Of a stretch of 64,000 bases of DNA, positions 1 through 10,178 are shown piece by piece. The stretch is from Bordetella sp. H567. GTDB lineage: Bacteria > Pseudomonadota > Gammaproteobacteria > Burkholderiales > Burkholderiaceae_B. Location: positions 2,430,084 through 2,494,083 of the forward strand of contig NZ_CP012334.1 of NCBI RefSeq assembly GCF_001704295.1, in the 5' to 3' direction. The position numbers were made by a program, and so were the translations under genes. The notes beneath the pieces are model-generated. The model saw nothing but the letters and a program-made list of their open reading frames with translations, made no database searches and had not been told where the DNA came from. How positions within the stretch are numbered: the first letter of the stretch is position 1; every line of letters starts with the position of its first letter.

Positions 1-1
1 C

Positions 2-286
2 AAAGTCACGCGCGCGCGTCCCGTGCAGGCCGCCGTGGCATCGGCGCTGAGCTTCGCGACGGGCGCGGCGTTGCCCCTCGTCCTGGCCTTGCTGGTGCGG
101 CGGCCTGATTGGCAGTTGCCCGCGGTCGCGCTAGGGTCGGTGGCGTGCCTGGCCTTGCTGGGCGCGGTGGCGGCGTGGGCGGGCGGCGCGCCCAAGACGA
201 GGGCGGTGGCGCGGGTCTCGCTATTGGGCATCGCCGCGATGGGAGTGACCGCTGGGGTGGGGTCGCTTTTCGGGGTGGCCGGCTAG
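2..286 (+). CDS. VIT1/CCC1-like membrane transporter, C-terminal fragment
   Basis: Only the last 94 residues lie in the window; the frame is open back to base 2 and the true start is upstream. The fragment begins with a short basic stretch followed by QAAVASALSF and then holds about three hydrophobic helices separated by short loops (RRPDW, GGAPKTRAV). This pattern resembles the end of VIT1/CCC1 family proteins, which move Fe2+ or Mn2+ across membranes. The assignment rests on this tail alone, so the substrate is not known. The next gene starts 329 bases downstream and is unlikely to be in the same operon. Confidence 0.6.
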   Translation, partial: KVTRARPVQAAVASALSFATGAALPLVLALLVRRPDWQLPAVALGSVACLALLGAVAAWAGGAPKTRAVARVSLLGIAAMGVTAGVGSLFGVAG

Positions 287-615
287 GGCTTGTCGACGCT
301 GGAAGGCCTTAACAGCGCTGGCGCATCGCCAGGCGCCGGCGGCGTCGCAGCGGGATGCCGCGCAGGCTGCAAGGAGCCGTTACCTTCAGCTGTTATGAGT
401 GTGTGCAACTGCTGTATCCTTGCTCCGTCACCGAGCCCATACAGTTTCAGCGATATTGGGGAATACACCCAGTGACAGCCCGTATGGCAGCTTTCAGAAT
501 ACGCGCCACATCGTGGTTTGCCCAAGAAGCCGGTGATGCACGATAGGCGGCCAGGAACATCCTTCCGGACGGCCGGTACGTGCAGAGTCGCTCAACCCTA
601 GCGGAGATCTCTCGC
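287..615. other. Intergenic region upstream of the first Liv operon
   Basis: This 329-base stretch has no convincing gene on either strand. It is less GC-rich than the flanking genes around 385-510, as expected for a promoter region of the operon that follows. I could not fix a -35/-10 pair with confidence. No tRNA-like cloverleaf was seen. The GGAG at 603-606, nine bases before the ATG at 616, is the likely ribosome binding site of the receptor gene. Confidence 0.5.
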
Positions 616-1731
616 ATGAATAAGCTGCAACGCCTGACCCCGATCGCGCTCACGCTGGGGGCGCTAATGCTCGCCGGCGCCGCGCATGCCGCCGATACCA
701 TCAAGATCGGCATTCCCCAACCCATGACGGGTGCCAACACGCAGTACGGCGACCAGATCCAGGCCGGCGCGTTGACCGCCATCGAGACCATCAACGCCAA
801 GGGCGGCGTCAAGGGCAAGAAGCTCGAACCCATCCTCATCGACGACGGCTGCGAGCCCAAGCAGGCCGTGCCGGCCGCCAACCGCGTCGTCAATTCCGGC
901 GCCAAGTTCGCCGTGGCCCATGCCTGTTCGGGCGTGACGGTTCCTGCCGTGAACGTCTACGAACAGGAACATATCGTCGGCATCACCCCGGGCGCCACTT
1001 CGCCGCTGGTCACGGACACCATCAAGCCGCATTACTTCTTCCGCACGATCGGCCGCGACGACCAGCAGGGGCCGTTCGCCGCGAACTACATCGCCAAGAA
1101 CGTCAAGCCGAAGAAGGTTGCGGTGCTGAATGACAAACAGACGTACGGCGCCGGCGTGGCCAAGCAGGTAGAGGAAACGCTGAGGAAAGACGGTGTGAAC
1201 GTCGTCATGGTCGAGGGCATCAATGTCGGCGACAGCGATTATTCCGCCGTCATCACCAAGCTGAAGTCGGCCGGCGTGGACTTCGTCTATTTCGGCGGTT
1301 ATCACCCGGAGCTGGGCCTGCTGCTGCGCCAATCGCGTGAACAGGGCCTGAATGTGCAGTTCATGGGACCTGAAGGCACGGCCAACCAGGACCTGGTCGC
1401 CATCGCCGGCCCGGCCATCGACGGCCTGCTGGTGACCCTGCCGTCGGACTTCACCAAGCTGCCCGGCAACGAGGGCATCGTGAAGGCCTTCCAGGACAAG
1501 AAGCGCGATCCGGACGGCGCCTTCCAGATGCCGGCCTACGCGGCGGTGCAGATCCTGGCGGACAGCATCAACGCCGTGGGCGAGGATCCGAACAAGGTCG
1601 CGGACTACATGCATCAACACCCTTTCAACACCGCCATCGGCAAGGTCGAATACGATGCGAAGGGCGACCTGAAAAACTTCGAATTCGCGGTATTCAAATG
1701 GGACAAGAACGGTAAGAAAACGCCGTTGTAA
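616..1731 (+). CDS. Branched-chain amino acid ABC transporter, periplasmic binding protein (LivJ/LivK type)
   Basis: A 371-residue periplasmic receptor of the type I periplasmic-binding (Leu/Ile/Val-binding) family. The ATG at 616 was chosen over an upstream in-frame start because it begins a classic signal peptide: MNKLQR, then a hydrophobic core, then AHAA just before the mature protein (DTIKIGIPQP). The mature sequence shows family hallmarks such as PMTGANTQYG near the N-terminus, GCEPKQA, and AHACSGVT. It is the first gene of an operon with livH, livM, livG and livF, and should deliver the ligand to the LivH/LivM channel. Leu/Ile/Val is the family default, but related receptors bind other small amides or aromatic acids, so the ligand is inferred. 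Confidence 0.92.
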   Translation: MNKLQRLTPIALTLGALMLAGAAHAADTIKIGIPQPMTGANTQYGDQIQAGALTAIETINAKGGVKGKKLEPILIDDGCEPKQAVPAANRVVNSGAKFAVAHACSGVTVPAVNVYEQEHIVGITPGATSPLVTDTIKPHYFFRTIGRDDQQGPFAANYIAKNVKPKKVAVLNDKQTYGAGVAKQVEETLRKDGVNVVMVEGINVGDSDYSAVITKLKSAGVDFVYFGGYHPELGLLLRQSREQGLNVQFMGPEGTANQDLVAIAGPAIDGLLVTLPSDFTKLPGNEGIVKAFQDKKRDPDGAFQMPAYAAVQILADSINAVGEDPNKVADYMHQHPFNTAIGKVEYDAKGDLKNFEFAVFKWDKNGKKTPL

Positions 1732-1830
1732 TGGTGACTGCCCCGTGCCAGGGGCCCTCATTCGAACGCCCAGGTTTCCGGCTCCGGGTCGTATTACCGG
1801 GGCCGGTGCTATTTGGAGCCTACATAAGAC

Positions 1831-2756
1831 ATGTCTGATCTTCTTCCCCAACTGACGCAACAGTTCTTCAATGGACTGTCGCTGGGCGCCATCTATGCCC
1901 TTATTGCCATCGGCTACACGATGGTGTACGGCATCATCGGCATGATCAACTTCGCGCATGGCGAGATCTACATGATCGGCGCCTATGTCGGCCTGGTGAC
2001 GCTGACCGCCATCGGCACGCAAAGCGGGGCCCCGGTGCCGCTGATCGTGGCGGCGATGCTGATCGCCGCGATGGCCGTCACGGGGATCTACGGGTTCGCG
2101 GTCGAACGGGTGGCGTACCGGCCCTTACGCGGCAGCCCGCGCCTGGTGGCGCTGATCTCCGCCATCGGCATGTCGATCTTCCTGCAGAACTGGATGGCGC
2201 TGGGGCAGGGCGCGCGCGACATGGCGGTGCCCAATATCATCTTCGGCGCGGTGAATTTCACGATGGGCAGCAAGTTCGACGTGACGGTGCCGTACTCGCG
2301 CATCATGATCATCGTGGTGACCATCGTGCTGATGATCGTGCTCTCGCTGTTCATCAAGTATTCGCGCATGGGGCGCGCCTCGCGTGCGTGTTCGCAGGAC
2401 ATGCACATGGCCAACCTGCTGGGCATCGATACCAACCGCGTCATTTCGTTCACCTTCGTGCTGGGCGCGGTGCTGGCGGCCGTGGGCGGCGTGCTGATCG
2501 CGCTCACCATCGGCAAGCTCAATCCCTTCATCGGCTTCATCGTCGGCATCAAGGCCTTCACGGCCGCGGTGCTGGGCGGCATCGGCAGCATTCCCGGCGC
2601 CATGCTGGGCGGCGCCTTGCTGGGGCTGGTCGAAACGTTCGCCGCGGCCTATATCTCGTCACAGTACAAGGACATCATCGCCTTCTTGCTGCTGGTCCTG
2701 ATCCTGCTGTTCCGCCCCACCGGCTTGTTGGGCAAACCCGAGGTGGAAAAAGTCTG

Positions 2757-2757
<1 letters not shown>
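1831..2757 (+). CDS. livH: Branched-chain amino acid ABC transporter permease LivH
   Basis: A 308-residue inner-membrane permease of the LivH family with about eight hydrophobic helices. The N-terminal [20 protein letters not shown] and the following [12 protein letters not shown] are typical of LivH. The C-terminal cytoplasmic loop with [16 protein letters not shown] is the usual site of contact with the ATPases. It forms one half of the transmembrane channel with LivM. Its TGA stop overlaps the ATG of livM by one base (TGATG), which points to translational coupling. Confidence 0.95.
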
Positions 2758-3985
<1,228 letters not shown>

Positions 3986-3989
<4 letters not shown>

Positions 3990-4753
3990 GCGACGTGCTA
4001 TTGAAAGTATCCGGCCTGCGCATGCGCTTCGGCGGCCTGCTCGCCGTGGACAACGTCGAATTCGACGTCAAGAGCGACGAAGTATTCGCCATCATCGGCC
4101 CGAACGGCGCGGGCAAGACGACGGTGTTCAACTGCGTGGGCGGCTTCTACAAGCCGACCGACGGCGACATCGTCATGGACGGCCAGCGCATCACCGGCCT
4201 GTCCAGCCATGTGGTCGCGCGCCATGGCCTGGTGCGCACCTTCCAGAACGTGCGCCTGTTCAAGCAGCTGACGGTGCTGGAAAACCTGCTGGTGGCCCAG
4301 CACACCCAGGTCGAAACCCGTCTGTTGCCCGGCCTGCTGAAGCTGAAATCCTATCGGCAGGCGGAAGTCGATGCCCTGTCGCGCGCCGCCCAGTGGCTGG
4401 ATTTCATGGGGCTGCGGCAATATGCCAACCGCGAAGCGGGCAACCTGGCCTACGGCCACCAGCGCCGGCTGGAAATCGCGCGTTGCATGATCACCAAGCC
4501 GCGCCTGCTGATGCTGGACGAGCCGGCCGCCGGCCTGAACCCCCAGGAAAAGCAGGAGCTGCAGCGCCTGATCGACCGGCTGCGCCGGGAATTCGGCGTG
4601 GCGGTGCTGCTGATCGAACACGACATGAGCCTGATCATGGGCATTTCGGATCGCATCCTTGTCATGGAGCATGGCAAGCCCATCATGACCGGCACGCCCC
4701 AGGCGGTGCGTAGCGACAAGCGCGTCATCAAGGCGTACCTGGGAGAAGAGTAA
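3986..4753 (+). CDS. livG: Branched-chain amino acid ABC transporter ATP-binding protein LivG
   Basis: A 255-residue cytoplasmic ATPase. It has a Walker A motif (GPNGAGKTT, about residue 37), a Q-loop in RTFQNVRLF, an atypical signature ([13 protein letters not shown]) as usual in LivG, a Walker B motif ([13 protein letters not shown]) and the switch histidine in LIEHDM. Together with LivF it powers uptake through LivH/LivM. Start and stop overlap the neighbouring genes (ATGA with livM, TAATG with livF), so the five genes read as one operon. Confidence 0.95.
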
Positions 4754-5454
4754 TGCTGAAGCTGGAAAACGTGCACACCTACTACGGCGCGATTCAGGCG
4801 CTCAAGGGTGTGTCCGTGACCGTGGAGGAAGGCGAGATCGTCACGCTGATCGGCGCCAACGGCGCGGGCAAGACGACGATGCTGATGACCGTATGCGGCA
4901 ATCCGCAAGCCAAGTCGGGGGCGATCACCTTCCAGGGACGCGATATCACGCGGATGGAGACGTCGCGCATCATGCGCGGCGGCATCGCGATTTCTCCCGA
5001 GGGCAGGCGGGTGTTCAAGGACCTGACCGTGGCGGAAAACCTGATGATGGGCGGGTTCTTTTCCAGTCGGACGGAGATCCAGAAGGGCCTGGAATACGTG
5101 TACGACCTGTTCCCGCGCTTGCAGGAGCGGGCCGAGCAGCGCGCCGGCACGATGTCCGGGGGCGAACAGCAGATGCTGGCCATCGGGCGCGCGCTGATGT
5201 CGCGGCCGCGCCTGCTGCTGCTGGACGAACCCACGCTGGGCCTGGCGCCCCTGATCATCGCGCAGATCTTCGAGATCGTGCGCACCATCCGCGACCAGGG
5301 CGTGACCGTATTCTTGGTGGAGCAGAACGCCAACAAGGCGCTGCAGGTGGCCGATCGCGGCTATGTGCTGGAAAACGGCAAGGTCGTGCTGCACGACACG
5401 GGCGCCAACCTGCTGGCCAACGCGGACGTGCGCAAGGCGTATCTGGGCGGGTAA
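4753..5454 (+). CDS. livF: Branched-chain amino acid ABC transporter ATP-binding protein LivF
   Basis: A 233-residue ATPase, the second of the pair. Walker A is GANGAGKTT, the signature is [15 protein letters not shown], and Walker B is LLLLDEPTLGLAP. The length and the C-terminal VRKAYLGG are typical of LivF. The start codon overlaps the livG stop. It is the last gene of the operon, and a long GC-rich inverted repeat follows 37 bases after the stop. Confidence 0.95.
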   Translation: MLKLENVHTYYGAIQALKGVSVTVEEGEIVTLIGANGAGKTTMLMTVCGNPQAKSGAITFQGRDITRMETSRIMRGGIAISPEGRRVFKDLTVAENLMMGGFFSSRTEIQKGLEYVYDLFPRLQERAEQRAGTMSGGEQQMLAIGRALMSRPRLLLLDEPTLGLAPLIIAQIFEIVRTIRDQGVTVFLVEQNANKALQVADRGYVLENGKVVLHDTGANLLANADVRKAYLGG

Positions 5455-5491
5455 GGCGATGGGCCAGGGATGACGGCGGCCGCCGATCGGC

Positions 5492-5526
5492 GCGCGCCCG
5501 CCGGTGCGGGACACCGGCGGGCGCGC
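5492..5526. terminator. Strong inverted repeat between converging genes, likely bidirectional terminator
   Basis: Two perfect 15-base arms (5492-5506 and 5512-5526, GCGCGCCCGCCGGTG and its complement) enclose a 5-base loop CGGGA. There is no T-run on either side, so it is not a textbook intrinsic terminator. Its position between the converging ends of livF and the racemase-like gene fits a two-way stop or mRNA end-protecting hairpin. Confidence 0.7.
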
Positions 5527-5537
5527 CGTTGCGCGGC

Positions 5538-6281
5538 TCAGGCCGCCCGCGACTGACCCGTGGCCTGGTCCGCCTGATAGCGCTGGATGACGGCCAGCGC
5601 CAGCGCGTCGATGGAATCCGTCATCGGTACATCGAATTCCTGGCGGCGGTCGTGCGGGATCGCCAGGGGCAGCTCGGTGCAGCCCAGGGCGACCGCCACG
5701 GCGCCGCGCGATTCCAGGAGGCGTACGCAGGCGGCGGCGGGCTCGTAGGCCTCGGACAGCCGGTTCGCCTTGACCGCCAGAATGGACTTGGTGCAATAGG
5801 CGACCTGTTCTTCCTCGGTCGGCACCACGCATTCATAGCCGTGGCGCTCCAGGTGGCGCTGGTACAGGCCCAGGCGCAGCGTGGCCTCGGTGCCCATCAG
5901 CCCGATCCGGCCCGCGCGGATGCCGCGCCGGTGCAAATCCTCGACGACGGATTCAATGATATGCAGCACCGGCGCACGCGAGGCCTGCACCATCTGGTCG
6001 TACCACAGGTGCGCGGTATTGCAGGGAATGGCGATCAGGCGCGCGCCGCTGTCGTTCAGGAACCGGATGCCGCGCAGCAGATAGGGCAGGGGATCCTCGC
6101 CGCCTCGTGTGGCGGCGGTACGGTCGGGCACACGCGGATCGTTCAGCAGCACGGCCGGGATATGGTCCTGGTCGCGGTCGGCGGGGGTAAGGGCGGACAG
6201 CCGCAGGGCGAAGGCGGCGCCGGCCATCGGGCCCATGCCGCCCAGGATGCCCAGATAGCAGCCGGGATGCGCGTCGTTCAC
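5538..6281 (-). CDS. Aspartate/glutamate racemase family protein
   Basis: A 247-residue cytoplasmic protein of the Asp/Glu racemase superfamily. It begins GILGGMGPMAG and contains both catalytic-type cysteines, C87 in PCNTAH and C201 in LGCTEL, with the spacing expected for a two-base racemization mechanism. Members interconvert L- and D-aspartate or glutamate, or act on related acids. Its ATG overlaps the stop of the D-aminoacylase gene upstream (ATGA), so the two are translationally coupled. An acylase releasing a D-amino acid followed by a racemase would turn N-acyl-D-amino acids into usable L-forms; this link is inferred from context. Confidence 0.88.
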   Translation of the reverse strand: MNDAHPGCYLGILGGMGPMAGAAFALRLSALTPADRDQDHIPAVLLNDPRVPDRTAATRGGEDPLPYLLRGIRFLNDSGARLIAIPCNTAHLWYDQMVQASRAPVLHIIESVVEDLHRRGIRAGRIGLMGTEATLRLGLYQRHLERHGYECVVPTEEEQVAYCTKSILAVKANRLSEAYEPAAACVRLLESRGAVAVALGCTELPLAIPHDRRQEFDVPMTDSIDALALAVIQRYQADQATGQSRAA

Positions 6282-7726
6282 TGCAATGACTCCGGTTTTC
6301 GGGTAGGCGCCAGGACCTTGCCGGGACGTTCAGCGCCCGCGGCGCCGTCGTTCCAGACCCGGCGTCCGTTGACCCAGACGCCCTCGATGCCCTGGCTGAC
6401 CTGGACAGGCTGTTCGAAGGTGGCGCGGTCGGAGACGCGGTCAGGGTCGAACAGGACCAGATCGGCATAATAGCCCGGTTGCAGCAGGCCGCGCTCGGCC
6501 AGCCCATAGTTGCGGGCGGCCTGGCCCGTCATTTTGTGGACGGCTTCTTCCAGGGAAAGCAGGGACTGCTCCCGCACCAGGGTGCGCAGCACATTGGTGA
6601 AAGTGCCCCATTGCCGGGGGTGCGGATGCGGATCGAACGGCAGGCCGTCCGAGCCCACCATCGCCAGCGGATGGGTCATGATGCGCTTGACGTCCTTTTC
6701 GTCCAGCAGGAAATAGATCGCGCCGGCGGGGGACAGCTTTTTCAGCGTTTCCTCGTCGCTCAGCCCCAGTTCCTGCATGACGTCCGCGAAATCGCGCCCC
6801 TTCGCCTCCGGGTAACCCTTGGACCAGGTGATCATCGTGCGACGCGAAATGCGCACGCGATCCAGGCGCAGCATGGTCGACGTGGCGGGATAGGGGTGGC
6901 AGTCCAGGCAGACCGGCTGCATGGCGCCCGCGCGCTCCATCAGGGCCAGGGTCTCGGCAGAGCGCCCATGGTTCTTTTCGCCGGCCAGCTTGTGATGCGA
7001 AAACACCACCAGGCAGTCCAGCGCCTGGCCGATCGCCAGGGCTTCCTCCATGGCGGGGACGATGTGGTCGGCCTCGTCGCGCAAGTGCGTCGCGTACAGT
7101 CCGCCGCGCGCGCGGATGGGCGCGCCCACCTCGATGATCTCGTCCGTGGGCGCGTGCGCGGCCGGCGGATAGAAGGTGCCGGTGGACATGCCGAAGGCGC
7201 CGGCCGCCATGGCTTCTTCCATCATCGCGCGCATGGCCGCGATCTCTTCGCCGGTGGCCGCACGCCCGGTATCGCTCATGGCCGCCACGCGCAGCGTGGT
7301 GTGGCCGACCAGGGGGATGACGTTGACCGCCGCCGGCGCCGCGCGCAGTGCCTGCAGCCAGTCGGCGAAGCGCTTGAAGCGGAACAGCGACGGCGGTCCC
7401 AGCAGGTCCAGCGGCTGGGGAATCTGCTCCGCGACCAGGGGCGCCAGGCTGACGCCGCAGTTGCCCGTGACGACGGTGGTGATGCCCTGCGACACCTTGG
7501 GCGTCATGTCCGGATGCGCCAGCAGGTAGCCGTCGTCGTGGGTATGGGAATCGATGAAGCCGGGGGCGAGAACCCGACCCCGCGCGTCCAGCGCCGGAAC
7601 GTCCGGCGCGTCGAAGCTGCCGATGCCGGCGATGCGCTCGCCGGCGATGGCGACGTCGGCGACATAGCGCGCCTTGCCGCTGCCGTCGATCACGGTGGCG
7701 TTGCGCAGGATTAAGTCAGCGTTCAT
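6278..7726 (-). CDS. N-acyl-D-amino-acid deacylase (amidohydrolase family)
   Basis: A 482-residue amidohydrolase. The start at 7726 (MNADLILRN) was preferred to an in-frame upstream start because GGAG sits just before it and the family begins at this point. Metal-site motifs are visible: HTHDD (H61, H63), GNCGVS, FSHHK and GSDGLP near residue 340. This is the D-aminoacylase pattern: hydrolysis of N-acyl-D-amino acids to the free D-amino acid. It is the first enzyme gene of a minus-strand unit with the racemase-like gene and probably with the Bug receptor upstream, from which it is separated by a repeat-rich gap of about 200 bases. Confidence 0.9.
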   Translation of the reverse strand: MNADLILRNATVIDGSGKARYVADVAIAGERIAGIGSFDAPDVPALDARGRVLAPGFIDSHTHDDGYLLAHPDMTPKVSQGITTVVTGNCGVSLAPLVAEQIPQPLDLLGPPSLFRFKRFADWLQALRAAPAAVNVIPLVGHTTLRVAAMSDTGRAATGEEIAAMRAMMEEAMAAGAFGMSTGTFYPPAAHAPTDEIIEVGAPIRARGGLYATHLRDEADHIVPAMEEALAIGQALDCLVVFSHHKLAGEKNHGRSAETLALMERAGAMQPVCLDCHPYPATSTMLRLDRVRISRRTMITWSKGYPEAKGRDFADVMQELGLSDEETLKKLSPAGAIYFLLDEKDVKRIMTHPLAMVGSDGLPFDPHPHPRQWGTFTNVLRTLVREQSLLSLEEAVHKMTGQAARNYGLAERGLLQPGYYADLVLFDPDRVSDRATFEQPVQVSQGIEGVWVNGRRVWNDGAAGAERPGKVLAPTRKPESLQ

Positions 7727-7770
7727 ATCAGTACTCCACAGCGCTACGCGCATCGCATGAAAGGGTCTAG

Positions 7771-7925
7771 CCCGACCGGGGACGCCGCGGAGCCGGCTTT
7801 GCCGGTCCGCCGGCGTCGCCCCCTTGAGGGGGAGCGCGTAGCGCTCGGGGTGGGTTTCCCCCCGGTCCGCTGGCGTCGCCCCCTTGAGGGGGAGCGCGTA
7901 GCGCTTCGGGAGTGGGTTCCACCCG
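7771..7925. repeat. Tandem 60-bp GC-rich palindromic repeat, one copy of a dispersed family
   Basis: Two copies of a 60-base unit lie exactly in register (7801-7860 and 7861-7920). Each contains the palindrome CCCCCTTGAGGGGG and the inverted GAGCGCGTAGCGCT. The block before them (7771-7800) completes an element that occurs again, in the opposite orientation, at 27517-27609. A shorter relative is at 23834-23860. The repeat lies between the Bug receptor gene and the deacylase gene and could act as a processing site or attenuator in that transcript. Confidence 0.85.
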
Positions 7926-7934
7926 TTACACCCT

Positions 7935-8921
7935 CTAGTCCAGTTTCTCGATCTTGGCGGTTTCGATGATTTCGCGCCACTTGGCGGTTTCGCTGTTCAT
8001 CAGCTTCTTGAAGTCCTCCGGGCTGCCGCCGGCGGGCACGGCGCCCAGGGTGGCCAGGCCTTCGCGGACTTCCGGTGCCTTCAGCGCCTGTTCGATATCG
8101 GCGTTGATCTTGGCAACGACGTCCTTGGGCGTGCCGTGGGGCGCGACCACGCCGCCCCAGGCGACGGTCTCGTAGCCCTTCAGGCCGGCCTCGTCCAGCG
8201 TGGGCACATCCGGGAACAGGTCCAGGCGCTTCAGGCTGCTGACGCCGAGGGCGCGCACCTTGCCGCTCTTGACCAGGGGGCCGGCTTCGGAGGAGTTGGC
8301 GAACAGGTAGTCGATGCGTCCGCCCAGCAGGTCCTGGATGGCCGCGGGGCCGCCGTTGTAGGGAATGAACATGACGTCGATCTTGGCCATGCTCTTGAAC
8401 AGCTCGCCGCCCATATGGCCGGTGGTGCCGACGCCGGGCGCGCCGTAGGAAAGCTTGCCCGGGTTCTTGCGGGCGAGGGCGATCAGGTCCTGCACGCTGT
8501 GGGCGGGCGAGCTCTCCGGCACGATCAATACGTTGTACAGGTCGAACATGTGGATGACCGGCTCCAGGTCCTTGTCCACGTCATAGGGCAGTTTCTTGAA
8601 CAGCGACAGATTGACGGCCAGCGTGTTGATGTTGCCGTAGCCGATCGTATAGCCGTCCGGCGCCGCGCGCTTGATCAGGTTGATGCCGATGTTGCCGGCC
8701 GCGCCGGGACGGTTTTCCACGATGATCGACGCATTGGTCTGCTTGGACAGCTGCGTGGTGATCAGGCGCGACAGGACATCCGGCGATCCACCCGCGGCGG
8801 ACGGGACGACGAAGGTGACCGTATGATCCGGCCAGTTGGCGCCCGCGGCGGCTGCGCTGCCGGCGACGGTGGCCAGGGCTGCCGCGACGGCCCAGCGGCG
8901 GAACTGCGTGAACGTGGACAT
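7935..8921 (-). CDS. Bug/TctC-family periplasmic solute receptor
   Basis: A 328-residue periplasmic receptor of the Bug (Bordetella uptake gene) family, the receptor type of tripartite tricarboxylate transporters. The ATG at 8921 is preceded by GGGG and starts a signal peptide ending near AAAAG. Family motifs include VPSAAGGSPD, ENRPGAAGN, PDGYT, PYNGGPAA and DLFPDVPT. No membrane subunits (TctA/TctB) are nearby, which is common for this family in Bordetella. Its placement with a deacylase and a racemase suggests an acylated amino acid or dicarboxylate ligand; that is inference. Confidence 0.92.
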   Translation of the reverse strand: MSTFTQFRRWAVAAALATVAGSAAAAGANWPDHTVTFVVPSAAGGSPDVLSRLITTQLSKQTNASIIVENRPGAAGNIGINLIKRAAPDGYTIGYGNINTLAVNLSLFKKLPYDVDKDLEPVIHMFDLYNVLIVPESSPAHSVQDLIALARKNPGKLSYGAPGVGTTGHMGGELFKSMAKIDVMFIPYNGGPAAIQDLLGGRIDYLFANSSEAGPLVKSGKVRALGVSSLKRLDLFPDVPTLDEAGLKGYETVAWGGVVAPHGTPKDVVAKINADIEQALKAPEVREGLATLGAVPAGGSPEDFKKLMNSETAKWREIIETAKIEKLD

Positions 8922-9000
8922 GGTCCATTCCCCTTGTTTGGTTTGGGTGTGCGTGGTTGGGTGAAACCCGACACCGTACCACCGCCCGCGTGCCGGCCGC

Positions 9001-9035
9001 ATATCAAAAAATATGGAAAACCTATAATCGCGCGT
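9001..9035. promoter_or_regulatory. AT-rich promoter/operator between divergent Bug and LysR genes
   Basis: In an otherwise very GC-rich region this stretch contains a consensus -10 hexamer, TATAAT at 9023-9028, reading toward the LysR gene. Just upstream lies the palindrome ATATcaaaaaATAT (9001-9014), the size of a LysR-type half-site pair. No good -35 match was seen at the proper distance, which is usual for an activator-dependent promoter. LysR proteins commonly control the divergent gene from such a site. Confidence 0.55.
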
Positions 9036-9105
9036 TATCCAACCAAGCCTGGGCGTGGCCCCGCGGCATCGCCGCGGCGGCGCGGCCGTCGAACCGGGAC
9101 AGGGC

Positions 9106-10089
9106 ATGCACGAAGACGATCCCATGCTGGAAGGCAGCGCGCCGCGCGGCGGCGATGCCGGGACACGTCCGCCGCTGAACCTGCGCCAGATCGAAGTCTT
9201 CCGCGCCATCATGTTGTCCGGTTCCATCAGCGGCGCGGGCCGCATGCTGCATGTGTCGCAGCCGGCCATCAGCCGCGTGCTGGCGCTGATGGAAAGCCGG
9301 CTGCGCTATCCGCTGTTCGAGCGCTCCCGCAGCCGCCTGACGCCAACGGCCGAAGCGCGCCGCCTGTATGCGGAAGTGGAGCAGGTGTACGGCGGGATCC
9401 AGCGCGTCAACGAGCTGGCGACCAGCCTGGGCGAGGCCGGCGCGGGCATGCTGCGGGTGGTGTCCAGCGCCAGCTTCGGCCAGCGCATGATCCCCATCGC
9501 CCTGCGCGAGCTGCGTGCGGCCAAGGCCCACGTCCGCGTCGATTACCGCAGCGCCACCTTCGACGAACTGGCGGGGCATTTCCTCGGCGGCCATGCCGAC
9601 ATCGCCGTGTCGATGCGGCCCCCGGATCATCCCAACCTGGTTGCGGTGGAGCTGGGGCGCACGGACGTCGTCTGCATCCTGCCGCCTGGCCATGCGCTCG
9701 CCGCGCGGCCCGTGGTGCGGCCGCAGGATTTCTGCTCGGTGGATTGGGTAGGCTATCCCGCCGAAGCGCCGCTGGGCCGGGTGCTGGCGGAATTCTTCGG
9801 CGGCACGCCGCCGCACGCGGCAGCGGTGGAAGTGCATTCGCCCGTGATGGCCGCAGCCTTCGTGCAGCAGGGCCTGGGGCCGGCCATGGTGGATGCCTGG
9901 TGCGTCGGTCCCGAATTGCGGCGCTCGGTGGCCGTGCGGCCGATCGCGCCCGCGGCCCAGGTAGGCATCTGGGCGACCTATTCCGACCTGCAGCCCTTGC
10001 CGCTCATGGCGCGCCGCTTCCTGGCGGTGCTCCGGACGGTCATCGCCGGCGAACCGGCGCCGGTTTTCGGTAATCCGGTTACGTCCTGA
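9106..10089 (+). CDS. LysR-family transcriptional regulator
   Basis: A LysR regulator of 327 residues from the ATG at 9106. An upstream GTG at 9055 or a later ATG at 9124 are possible starts; the DNA-binding domain is the same for all. The winged helix-turn-helix lies in the first 75 residues (LRQIEVFRAIMLSGSISGAG, then VSQPAISR), followed by a periplasmic-binding-like effector domain. It is divergent from the Bug-deacylase-racemase unit and probably regulates it in response to the imported substrate. Confidence 0.9.
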   Translation: MHEDDPMLEGSAPRGGDAGTRPPLNLRQIEVFRAIMLSGSISGAGRMLHVSQPAISRVLALMESRLRYPLFERSRSRLTPTAEARRLYAEVEQVYGGIQRVNELATSLGEAGAGMLRVVSSASFGQRMIPIALRELRAAKAHVRVDYRSATFDELAGHFLGGHADIAVSMRPPDHPNLVAVELGRTDVVCILPPGHALAARPVVRPQDFCSVDWVGYPAEAPLGRVLAEFFGGTPPHAAAVEVHSPVMAAAFVQQGLGPAMVDAWCVGPELRRSVAVRPIAPAAQVGIWATYSDLQPLPLMARRFLAVLRTVIAGEPAPVFGNPVTS

Positions 10090-10178
10090 TGCGCCCGCCG
10101 GCGCGGCGGCGGTGTACAGTTTTCTCAGCATTTGCCGCCACGCGGGCCGCGGGGGAATACTCGCAGGGGAGCGCCGCC

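Noticed and set aside
664-2022. 452-residue reading frame on the minus strand across the receptor and livH
   Set aside because: It is antisense to well-supported genes, rich in Arg/His/Gln/Asp as expected from a GC-biased shadow frame, and matches no family.
7744-7980. 78-residue minus-strand frame over the tandem repeat
   Set aside because: It only translates the repeat units twice and has no ribosome binding site; treated as repeat DNA.
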